A stretch of DNA of 62,588 bases, taken from an uncultured Clostridia bacterium. GTDB lineage: Bacteria > Bacillota > Clostridia > Saccharofermentanales > DTU023. Shown piece after piece: positions 9,143 to 18,000 of the stretch. The notes beneath the pieces are model-generated. The model was given only the letters and a program-made list of their open reading frames with translations, had not been told where the DNA came from and did not search any database. A program made the position numbers and the translations under genes. The number at the start of each line of letters is the position of its first letter. The stretch's first letter is position 1. Where the stretch lies: contig CAKZWV010000045.1 of NCBI GenBank assembly GCA_937922005.1, positions 1-62,588 on the forward strand, in the 5' to 3' direction.

Positions 9143-9177
9143 AAGGGGTGGGTCCAAGGACCGACCCCTTTTTTGCT
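9143..9177 (+). terminator. Leader hairpin or small-RNA terminator before the murT-like gene
   Basis: AAGGGGT-G-GGTCC-AA-GGACC-G-ACCCCTT followed by TTTTTTG. It is a strong intrinsic terminator lying between a good promoter and the start codon at 9195, so it either ends a roughly 90-base RNA or works as an attenuator. Confidence 0.65.
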
Positions 9178-9194
9178 GCAAGGAGGACGAGAAG

Positions 9195-10811
9195 ATGAGA
9201 GATGACGCTTGGGATGGACGGGCGGCCATGGCGGCAGGAGTCGCCAAGACGGGATTTGCTTTGGCAAAGCTGGCGCACCGATCGGGGACTTCCCTGCCCG
9301 GGGAATGGGCGATGAAGGTGGATCCGAAGATCGCCACCAAGCTCCTTGCGGGGCAAAATCTCGTCATTGTGACCGGGACCAACGGAAAAACAACGACCGT
9401 CAAGGCGCTGAGTCAGCTCCTCGACGGCCGTCGCCCGGTCCTCTACAATAAGACGGGGGCCAACCTAATTTACGGGCTCATCAGCCTTCTTTTGGCCCAC
9501 CACAAGGACCTGACACAGGCCGACCCGAGCAAACGCCCCTGGATCGTTTTTGAGATGGATGAGGCCCATTTTGCCCGCTATGCCAAGGATTTGCACCCAA
9601 CTCTGGTCTTGCTCACCAACCTCTACGAGGACCAAACGGACCGCTACGGAAGCCTCCGCCAGCTTTCTCAGCTGATTTTAGGCGGTCTTCTTGAGGCTCG
9701 CCCCCCCTTCACCGTCTTTTGCGGGGACGATCCTGCTTCCATAACCATCGCCCGGTCCTATGAAGAGGGCCTGGGGAAGGATGAAGGATCGACGGGCAAG
9801 GCCACCCCGCCCCAGATCGTCTATTTTGCGGCAAAATCTCAGGGTATCAAGAGTGAGACCCTGGATGCCTCACACAATCTTCAGGCCAACCCGACAGATC
9901 TCCAGGATGAGGCTGCTGCCCTTTCCGCTACCTTTGACGGGATCTGCCCATCCTGTGGAGCCCCCCTCTCCTATTCAGAAGTAACCCTCGCTGACCTTGG
10001 CAAATACTCCTGCCCCGCCTGCGGCCTCGCCAATCCTCCTACGTCTCTTTCTTTTACCTGGGAGGGCAGTGCCAGCTTATCTATGACTTTTGCCTACCAG
10101 GGGCCTGGGCAGGAGGCACAGGAGCTGCAGGGAAGCCAGGAGCGCCAAAAGGCTCAGGGGCTGCAGGAAGGGCTTCGTCCCCAGGAGCTGGCCCAGACCG
10201 AGCTCTCCCTGCCGGGGAAATATAATGCCTATAATCTGGCTGGAGCTCTCTTGGCGGCCAAGAGTCTCCTTCCGGAGGAGCCCTTGCAGACCCTAGCCAC
10301 CAAACTCGCTGAGGTAACGGCCCCCTTTGGGCGACTGGAGCATTTTTCGCTGAAAGGCAGGGAATTTTGTATGATTTTAGCGAAGAATCCTGCTGGCCTC
10401 CGGGAGGCCCTAGCGACGGCTTTTGCCGATCCTCGTTTTGCGGGTCTCCTCCTGGTCATGAACCAAGCGGAAAGCGACGGGCGGGATGCTTCTTGGCTCC
10501 ACCAGGTCGATCTCGGGGAGTTCTGGCACCCAGAGGCGATACCTTCTTTCCCCCTCGTCTTGGGTGGAGAGGCCCTGAAGGACCTGGAGGCTAGTATCAA
10601 GGCCAGCCAGGCCACGCAAGACCAATGGACCCAGTGTCCTCGGTCTCAATCGATCCCTGAGGCCTGGGATGCCTTTGTCAAGGAAATCGTCGAGAAGACA
10701 GGCAGCGCTCAAGAGGGCGATCTTTTTTACCTTATCCCCAACTATACGGCCATGATGCAGCTGCGCAGCCATCTGGGGGACCTCTACGGGGTCAAAGACT
10801 TCTGGGAGTAG
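9195..10811 (+). CDS. MurT-like Mur ligase, orphan paralogue
   Basis: 538 residues. MurT with GatD amidates the D-glutamate of lipid II; this copy has MurT features but no adjacent GatD. Visible: ATP loop VTGTNGKTTTVKAL near residue 58, WIVFEMDEAHF, LLTNLYEDQTDRYG, and the MurT-specific zinc ribbon CPSCG ... CPACG at about 255-280 inserted in the central domain. A Gln/Glu-rich low-complexity stretch of about 35 residues follows the ribbon. The C-terminal ligase domain carries a variant of the usual repetitive block. Start fixed by CAAGGAGGACGAGAAG. It may share the GatD at 36.4 kb or act on another substrate. Confidence 0.85.
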   Translation: MRDDAWDGRAAMAAGVAKTGFALAKLAHRSGTSLPGEWAMKVDPKIATKLLAGQNLVIVTGTNGKTTTVKALSQLLDGRRPVLYNKTGANLIYGLISLLLAHHKDLTQADPSKRPWIVFEMDEAHFARYAKDLHPTLVLLTNLYEDQTDRYGSLRQLSQLILGGLLEARPPFTVFCGDDPASITIARSYEEGLGKDEGSTGKATPPQIVYFAAKSQGIKSETLDASHNLQANPTDLQDEAAALSATFDGICPSCGAPLSYSEVTLADLGKYSCPACGLANPPTSLSFTWEGSASLSMTFAYQGPGQEAQELQGSQERQKAQGLQEGLRPQELAQTELSLPGKYNAYNLAGALLAAKSLLPEEPLQTLATKLAEVTAPFGRLEHFSLKGREFCMILAKNPAGLREALATAFADPRFAGLLLVMNQAESDGRDASWLHQVDLGEFWHPEAIPSFPLVLGGEALKDLEASIKASQATQDQWTQCPRSQSIPEAWDAFVKEIVEKTGSAQEGDLFYLIPNYTAMMQLRSHLGDLYGVKDFWE

Positions 10812-10876
10812 GCTAGAAGGAGGCTGAAAGTAGGCTGGGACTAGGCTGGCACTGGGCTAAGGCTAGGGTAGGACCA
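10807..10876. repeat. G-rich degenerate repeats between convergent genes
   Basis: Short imperfect units of about 10 bases around TAGGCTGG/AGGCTAGG fill the spacer between the convergent MurT-like and cbiK genes. No clear terminator hairpin is visible in it. Confidence 0.5.
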
Positions 10877-10878
10877 GG

Positions 10879-11757
10879 TTAAGACTTGGCTGGGGGGAAA
10901 ACTTCAGCCAGGTGCTCCCGGTAGAGGGCTCGGACAGTCGGCAGGGTACCCAGACCCTCTAGGACGGGGCGGGCTTTTAGGCCAGCGGCCTGGAGGCGGT
11001 TGACCCAACTGCTGGGCTCCTCTCCGGCCAAGTCGTTATGGGCGTGGTCTCCGGCAACAAACATGAGGGGGCGAATTTGCCAGCTGGTGCAGGAGCTTTG
11101 CAGGAGTTTCGGAAGAACCGCATCCAGGGTCAGGCTCCCCTCAACCGTGGCCAGGTGGACTTCCTGGCAGGAGCTGCCGGAGGCCCGGCTGGCATTTCTC
11201 TTTTCATAGAGGGCCGCCAGGTCATCATAGGTGTGGTCTGTTCCATGAGAAGTCCCATGGCCCATTAAGAGAACACCCTCGGAAGGGTCGTAGGGAATAT
11301 TTGCTGAAGGGGCGGCTTGAGGGCCAGGGAAGATTACTCGGTCGACAAAGGCTTGGAGGTCGGAAGGCCGGGCTAGAAGAGCTCGGGATAGGAGGCAGCC
11401 GGGCAGGCGGAGGCGGGCATATTCGTGCCCTTCGATGATGTGGAGGGCCAGAACAGGCAGGGGATGGGTTTCGGGATTCCAATGAGGCTGGCTGGCCTTA
11501 ACCTGATCCAGGGCCTCTTGGAGAGTCAGGACAGGAACCCCTCGGGCCTGTAAAATCGCTCGAACCTGGGTGGCCGTCATCACGTCCCAGAGGGGATGAT
11601 CGGGCCACCAAGCCTTGAAATCGGCTTGAAGGAGCTGGATTCCTTCGTTATAGGCCTCGGTGTAGGTTGACCCAAAGCCGGCTATGACGATGGGGAGGGC
11701 TGCGGTCTCCGAGGGGGAGGGCGCATTTGGAATGGCGTTGCTAATAGAATTTGACAT
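10879..11757 (-). CDS. cbiK: Anaerobic sirohydrochlorin cobaltochelatase, CbiK type
   Basis: 292 residues; inserts cobalt into sirohydrochlorin (or factor II) at the start of anaerobic B12 synthesis, in the cytosol. Family signs: IAGFGSTYTEAYNEGI at the N-terminus, the metal/substrate His region LHIIEGHEY, LMGHGTSHGTDHTYDDL in the middle and the second His cluster VAGDHAHNDLAG near the C-terminus, ending with a segment on variable spacing that includes LGTLPTVRALY. No signal peptide, so it is not the periplasmic kind. Start supported by AAAGGG at eight bases. Other cobalamin biosynthesis genes are not adjacent. I see no cobalamin riboswitch upstream. Confidence 0.88.
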   Translation of the reverse strand: MSNSISNAIPNAPSPSETAALPIVIAGFGSTYTEAYNEGIQLLQADFKAWWPDHPLWDVMTATQVRAILQARGVPVLTLQEALDQVKASQPHWNPETHPLPVLALHIIEGHEYARLRLPGCLLSRALLARPSDLQAFVDRVIFPGPQAAPSANIPYDPSEGVLLMGHGTSHGTDHTYDDLAALYEKRNASRASGSSCQEVHLATVEGSLTLDAVLPKLLQSSCTSWQIRPLMFVAGDHAHNDLAGEEPSSWVNRLQAAGLKARPVLEGLGTLPTVRALYREHLAEVFPPAKS

Positions 11758-11780
11758 GATGAACCCTTTCTTAGGTATGA

Positions 11781-11812
11781 AAAAGCGGAATAGGATGGTC
11801 CTACTCCGCTAT
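11781..11812 (-). terminator. Terminator of the sortase-anchored protein gene
   Basis: On the minus strand AGCGGAGTAGGA-CCA-TCCTATTCCGCT followed by TTTTTC; twelve-base stem with one G-U-type mismatch. It lies between the surface-protein gene and cbiK, so cbiK is probably transcribed separately. Confidence 0.85.
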
Positions 11813-11900
11813 ATTCTGGGCTTTTCGGGGCCCTAGTGCTTACATTTTACTTAGAGCTTAGTTGACCATAAGATCACAAAGCTATTATCTGACTTGTAAG

Positions 11901-14408
11901 TTAGAAAGCCTTTCTCTTGAGGAGGAAGATCCCAGCTGCTAAGGCAAGGAAACCGCCTACAACAAAGCTATAGTTGTGCTCACCAGCCTCGGGGAGGTTG
12001 GCTGCGTTGGCTGGATTGGTCCCTACTTGGTTGGCTGCTGTTTGAGGGGCAGCTGCCTGGTCAGGCTTGGTTAGGGAAGAGGTGGTAACCAGGGGGGTCC
12101 ACATGGCGTCTACCAACATCGGTCCATTGACCACAGTGTCCGTAATATAACCTGGGGTTTTATTACCGTCGCGCAGGTAAGGATCGTCGATAGGGATTCT
12201 GAAGCCCTTGAGCGGCCACTGTTTCTGAGCGTTTTCCTGGCCCTCTTCTTTCTTCTCCTCTTTATCCTTGGGACCAGCGTTATTGATAGCGATGCCCTTC
12301 TCCGGACCTAAAGTCATGTACCAGCCAGAGAACTTCATACCGGGCCAGTAAGGAACGGGGAAGCTAGGCTCTGGGATCATTTCCCCATTGCGGGCCAGCT
12401 TGTATTCCGTACCCATTCCATTGTTGTAACGGTAAATGATATAGACCTTATTGCCTTCCCAGCCAGCATAGAGGGTAATGTCCTCTTGGACCATATAGGG
12501 GAAGCTGATCTCATTGGTTAAAGCTGCAGCATCTTCCGGAGTAGGATACCAGCCCTGGAAGGTGTAGCCCCGCCGTCTTGCCGGTTGCCAATCGGTAGGG
12601 GCATTGATATACATGCCTTTTTCTGTAACCTTGGGCTTGGGGGTGCCAACTTTGGCGGCCTCTTGTACATTGGGAACTCGGTTATCAAAGAGTACAGTAA
12701 CGGCATTTTGATTATAGGCATAGTAGAGTTTGACAATGTCCATTCTGTTTTTGTGGTACTTGACTACATTACTATCGTAGGTGGACCCCTCTTCACTAAG
12801 AATATTCATGGGGTTGCCATTCAAAGTAGCCAACTCAGGAAGGAGGTTAAATACCTTATCGACTCCACTCTCAGGATCTAGGTACTTAATACTCTGTATG
12901 GTATTATCTTTCCCTAGTTTGCCATCCAGGGCTTTACCCAACTCTTCAAGCGTAATGGGGGTTCCCTCAGAGAAGTAAACAATGATCGGGCGTCGCAAGA
13001 TATAATCCTTGCCAGTGTAGATGGTGATGCCAGGATCTCCGGTGTAGTAGAAGTTCACTTCGACTTTTGCCATGGGCTTATAGAGAGCATAGAAGGGGTG
13101 GTCTTCATTGTTTTTATGCGGAGTCACATTTTCAGGCTTTGTTAAATCTAGGTAATGTGGATTTTCAGTCGTATTTTCAAGTAATGGATTATTTTTCCAA
13201 TACTTTCGCATATCGATATCCGTCCAATAATCGAACTCCATCATGGTATTCAACGTTTCGTTAAAGTAGCGCTCAGGAATGGGGATATCTGTAATGGTTG
13301 CTTTACGATTCTTTCCTGTAGAGATAGTAACCTTCCGCGAAACCTTCGTATCAAAGACTGCTTTCTTCTTCTCTTTTCTTTCATCATCAATCTCAGATCG
13401 GATCGTGCTAGGTGTTGCGTCAAACCAGACTAGATCATCGTCCTTTTTATCGTCTTTCTTTGTCCATTTTAGGATAAACCTATCGCCTTCCTTTGGTGTA
13501 TACTCTCCGTTGATTGTCGTATTTGTGGTCTCTCCATCATGCTGGACAAAGATTGTATTCAACTCACTTCCACTAAAGTCGGAAACTTTTGCAATTTTCT
13601 TCAGCTTTTCCCCTAACTCTTTCAGGGTATAGCTCTTTTCTTCAATAGGGCCCGAAGCATCTTCCCTAATATATTCTGTGTCGCTGCCGAGTTTTAAGGC
13701 ACTTACATTGACGTCTACCTTCGATACCTGCGTTACCGCATTCAGCACAAGATAGGTAACCTTAGGAAGATCCTTCCCATCAAGACCACCTTGACCGTCT
13801 AGCAGTTTTTCAGAAGTACCTTCCTTCTCGGCTTGATAGTTCCATTGGGTGATCGCATTTTGTTGCAAAAAATCTTTTACGTCAGCTTCTGCCACAAATT
13901 TGTCATATACCTTCTTCAAAGAGACAGCATCTTTGATGTCTAAGTAGGAATGTTTAATATTTTTCTCTGGTATATTAAACACTACTTCTACGCCTTGATT
14001 CTCAGCCGGGATCACAAGTTTTACACTGTCTTTTGCAGCAGGCAGAATAGATATAGATTTCGAATTTAGATCATATTCCGTATCCGCTTGTAATTTAGCA
14101 TCTGCCTTGAGATCGACCCGGTACACACCTTTAAATGAGTCTTTGAGCGTTGCGACATCAATCTCAATCTTACCCGCCTTTTCTGTACCTTCGACAGCAA
14201 TTTCAGCTTTGTCTGCATACGGTTGTTTATCAGTAGTATAGGTGCGTTCCACACCTTCCTGAGCATTCATGCCCCATACCTTCAATGTCAGATTATGTTT
14301 GTCTCCCTCTGACGCAGCTACTTTGACCTGCATATTGGGTGTCAGGCCAAAGATCAGGCATAGCCCTAGAACGAATGCTACGAGCCTTTTCATTCTCTGT
14401 CTGTGCAT
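11901..14408 (-). CDS. Large cell-wall surface protein with InlB-type repeats and LPEAG sorting signal
   Basis: 835 residues. A signal peptide (MKRLVAFVLGLCLIFGL ... VKVAA) is followed by about 450 residues of unrecognised, beta-rich sequence. Residues about 600-700 carry two Listeria-Bacteroides (InlB B) repeats, recognisable by FQGWYPTPEDA ... ITLYAGW and FSGWYMTLG. The C-terminus is a sorting signal: LPEAG, a hydrophobic stretch (VVGGFLALAAGIFLL) and KRKAF. LPEAG replaces the classical LPXTG Thr by Ala. It should be exported and linked to the wall by a sortase that is not in this window; adhesion is likely but inferred. Start supported by AGGAGGT. Upstream lies a dense set of CTTAC/GTAAG elements. 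Confidence 0.9.
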   Translation of the reverse strand: MHRQRMKRLVAFVLGLCLIFGLTPNMQVKVAASEGDKHNLTLKVWGMNAQEGVERTYTTDKQPYADKAEIAVEGTEKAGKIEIDVATLKDSFKGVYRVDLKADAKLQADTEYDLNSKSISILPAAKDSVKLVIPAENQGVEVVFNIPEKNIKHSYLDIKDAVSLKKVYDKFVAEADVKDFLQQNAITQWNYQAEKEGTSEKLLDGQGGLDGKDLPKVTYLVLNAVTQVSKVDVNVSALKLGSDTEYIREDASGPIEEKSYTLKELGEKLKKIAKVSDFSGSELNTIFVQHDGETTNTTINGEYTPKEGDRFILKWTKKDDKKDDDLVWFDATPSTIRSEIDDERKEKKKAVFDTKVSRKVTISTGKNRKATITDIPIPERYFNETLNTMMEFDYWTDIDMRKYWKNNPLLENTTENPHYLDLTKPENVTPHKNNEDHPFYALYKPMAKVEVNFYYTGDPGITIYTGKDYILRRPIIVYFSEGTPITLEELGKALDGKLGKDNTIQSIKYLDPESGVDKVFNLLPELATLNGNPMNILSEEGSTYDSNVVKYHKNRMDIVKLYYAYNQNAVTVLFDNRVPNVQEAAKVGTPKPKVTEKGMYINAPTDWQPARRRGYTFQGWYPTPEDAAALTNEISFPYMVQEDITLYAGWEGNKVYIIYRYNNGMGTEYKLARNGEMIPEPSFPVPYWPGMKFSGWYMTLGPEKGIAINNAGPKDKEEKKEEGQENAQKQWPLKGFRIPIDDPYLRDGNKTPGYITDTVVNGPMLVDAMWTPLVTTSSLTKPDQAAAPQTAANQVGTNPANAANLPEAGEHNYSFVVGGFLALAAGIFLLKRKAF

Positions 14409-15058
14409 CTTTTTACCTCCTATTTCTCAATCAATCTTACCTTCTGTGTAAGACCATTCTTACTTAGCCGAGCCAGAATACGGCGGGAGGCCGAGTTTCA
14501 AGCCCTGGGTCTAAGCTTTGTAAGGGTTCGCTTACCTCTTCTGGTAAGACCTTTCTCCTTGTAAGGTAGATCAGCGCCACCCGAGCAGCAAGTTCTTTGC
14601 GGGTCTCCTCCAGGATACTGGCCTAGGATCCTGTGAGCCGTGTTGGATGGCTCAAAGAGAGCCAGAACTTGTTGCCCTTGCAGTACAATCTGCTTTTATC
14701 ATAGACCTTCGCCGTAACAGACTCCTGTCGGATTTCTTACATCCGAGCCCAAAGGTAAAAGGGGAGTAACAAAGTGTGCTCCGGGCTAAGGATCTATGAC
14801 TATTTGGTGACTAAATTCTCTTTTTCCGTGATCCGTTGCTAAAATTTAGGATTTCTGCAACACAAACTCCTGCCGGGTTGTCATGACCACGAAAGAGGGA
14901 AAATTTAGACCAAACCTTGATTCTGAGCCTAAGAGAAATAGAATATTTTCGCTAGTTTGGGAAAAATATGTTACCATCATTTAACCCTCATAACGCATAA
15001 GGGACACGCTTTTAACCCCCTGCCACAGAGGACCTGGACCCAAAGGAGACTGATCACC
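14409..15058. other. Divergent intergenic region with clustered CTTAC/GTAAG elements
   Basis: No gene seen. Between 14435 and 14566 the pentamer CTTAC or its complement GTAAG occurs seven times (14435, 14448, 14458, 14520, 14531, 14544, 14561), partly as inverted pairs such as TCTTAC-N7-GTAAGA. Two imperfect copies of CTCCTGYCGG lie near 14726 and 14868. This looks like an operator region for the surface-protein gene, the giant gene or both. The giant gene's ribosome site AAAGGAGACTGATCACC ends the region. Confidence 0.5.
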
Positions 15059-18000
15059 ATGCAAACGCCTTATCCTGAAGAAGAACAGCCTAGTTCAAGC
15101 CTTTCCACTACCGACCTCCCGGAAAATGAGCATTTTCATGACGACATGGCTGAAAAGTCCAGCGGCGAGCTGAGCGACCAGGCTGACCTCGACGCCCTCC
15201 TTACCCACAATGACCTCGACGCCCCCCCTACCCACAATGACCTCGACGACCTCGACAAGCTCAGCGACCAGACCGACCTCGACAAGTCAAGCGACCTTGA
15301 CGACTTCGATGAGCTCGAAGATGGTGAAGTCTTTTATTATGATCTGGAAGATATGGAAGAGCCCGAAGGCATCCAGGGTAGCGAACGTTTTTATGATGCC
15401 ATGGACCTCGAGTGTATGGAAGACCTCCAGGACTACCTGGTCGACCTCGAGCGGATTTTCTTAGATTCTCGCTTTCAACCCCAGCTCGAAGATCTCATCC
15501 GCCAGATTCAGCTCCCCCCCGCCCTCCTCTCCTCCTATCCGGCCATCCAGGCCTTTGTCTTTTTTCTCGAAAAAATCAGCTGTTACTATTGGATTCCCTC
15601 TTCCCTTTTCAAAACCTACCTGGAATCCCCCCACGATAGCTCACACGCTATCGATACCGACTGGAATACCCCGGTCGCCCCGGCTAGAGAAGATGTGCAG
15701 GAATATTTGCCCGTAAAAACCATCTCCTTCGATGAGTTTCCCCCTTTAGGTGATCTCCTTATTGTCGAACAAATACTCCCGCCCCCCTCTCCCCTTCTCC
15801 CTCCCCCTCGGCCTTCGCACCCCCAAGCTGCTTCCAGATGGAAGAATAACCTCCTAGCCGCCCAGGCCAATCTCAAAAGAGACCTGTCGATCTACCAAGC
15901 CCAGGTTGAACAGGTCTTGGCTATTTTCGACCCTACTATCATCCTCCTGCACTCGGAATTCGCCCATGCGACCCTGGAGGAAGAAATCAAGAATCTAGAG
16001 GCTCTCTATGAGGAAAGTGCCATAAATCCTTCCTCCTACGAGTCGACCATCGCAAATGGGGCGACTGACCTAGGCTCCCCGACCGCTGATGTATCCCATC
16101 CCAGAGCAAATTTTTCCTACCTGTATTCGAGTAAAGCAGACGGTCAGACCTCCACATGGGTGCGACAACGCCTGAGTAGCTTCATGAAAGGCTGGTGGCC
16201 CAAAAAGAATAAGGGTCATGATGCAAGCTCTACCCTTGAGACGGGCTCCCAGCCTGGAGGCGATGCGCTGGATGATTTGCCGCAATATGAGCAATCTGAT
16301 ATTTCTTCAGAAGAACAGGCTAATATGCAAGCAGACGGCCAGGCATTGGCCAATCGAAATCTCCAGCAGCCCTACCCTGCGCAAGACCAAGCTGGGAAGC
16401 GGGAAGCTGTCCAAATCACCGACGAGGAATTTGCCTGCCTCTCCTACTGGTGCCGGGTCCTCCTCCCTAGAACACCCAGCAGAAAAGAAATGAATCAGTT
16501 AAAAAACAACTATTTTCGCCCTTCAGGGTCCTTAGCGGCCAAATCTTTTGATGACAAACGCAAAGAATACCAATCCGCCTATCAGATGTTGACCGTCCAT
16601 ATGACGGAGCACTACCAGCCCAGGACTGGCACGGCGGCAGAAGTCGAAAAGGAGCCCATCACCAAAGAAGAATTGGCAAGGCTCGTAGCTGACCATGGCG
16701 AGTCCGACCTCCTATCCTTCTTAAAAAGCCGGCTGGCCGTCCTAAATAACCTGGTAACGACCATGAATCAGATGGCCTATGGAACTAAGCGGGACGAACT
16801 GTACGGAGATATTTTTTCCACAGTATGGAAGGGGGTAGAAACCAACCCCGACATCCTCCGGATGGCCGTCCTGGAGACCGTCGACATCTGCAACTCCTGC
16901 GAAGAACTGGCTTACTTCCTGATCGCCCCCGGGGCCAGCTTACAGGCCTTTGCTAGGAGTACGAAGAACGAGGGCAGGCAGCTCCCCCAGCTTCCTCCCG
17001 AAACCAAGGAACGGGCCGACGCCCTCTGCCGTCGACTCCTGGAGGCCGTCCCTCACCTCCTCCTCGCCCGTCAGGTCCAAGAGCGGTGGACCCTGCCCGC
17101 TGAAGTTTTGGCCCATACGATCAAGTTAAATGCTTGCAACGTCAAGATGAGCCAAATCTTCTGGGACATGCTCTGCCACTCCTTCCTGAGCTCTGCGGAC
17201 TCCGGCCCAGATGCCCAGCCCATCTGGGAAGAAAACACCAGCATTCCTTACGCCTATCAGGAGTTCACGAAAAACACTACCAACCCCCTCCTCCTTCGCC
17301 TTCGAAACTCCCATGACACCCTCTTTCAGGTCTTTCCCGACAAACACAAGCTCTGGGCCAGTCAAGTCAACCTCCCCTTAGACCTGGGCAAATACTCCCT
17401 CACCCCTGCCGCTCAGCCTCGTAACCACCAGTTAACCTTCTTAGACCACTATGGAAAAGCCGTTATCCTCACCCACCTAGCTATTATGCTGATTCAGAAA
17501 AATCCGCCAATTTTCTCGGAATATTTGAGTGATTTGGAGCAACAATACTTTAAAGAAAGGGATTTTGCCCCCTTTGAGGATGTGCCTTTGGACGACCCAG
17601 ACTTCCTATTCATGCTAAACCGTGAAAAGACTGAAATGCGGCCGGGCCATCGCTTGGCCCTGGCTCAGTTCTTCAAGCTGGCGGGGAAAGGCGCTAAGGG
17701 AGTATTTGAAGAGGCTTTTGCTGCGACTATTCAGCGGACCTTAGATTGGCTGGAGAGGAACCAGTCAGGCCTTGCCATTCTGAGCCAGAAACCCCAGCTC
17801 CTCGCCGAGCTCTTCGCCAGAGTCCAAGTTGACGATCTTGAAGCATCTTCTGCTCAGGACGAGCTTGATGACTTTGAATCAGCTTCTGCCCAGGAAGAGG
17901 ATGACAAAGATAACACCGCTCCCAATCCGGACGAAGCCAAAGTGAAGGCCTTGCAGACTTACTGGGAAGCTAAGAGCTTTTTACTCTTTTTGCTTAAACA

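Noticed and set aside
9143..9177. T-box riboswitch before the MurT-like gene, because the hairpin starts AAGGGGTGG
   Set aside because: The leader is only about 110 bases, and no specifier loop or stem I is visible; the downstream gene is not a synthetase or amino-acid gene.
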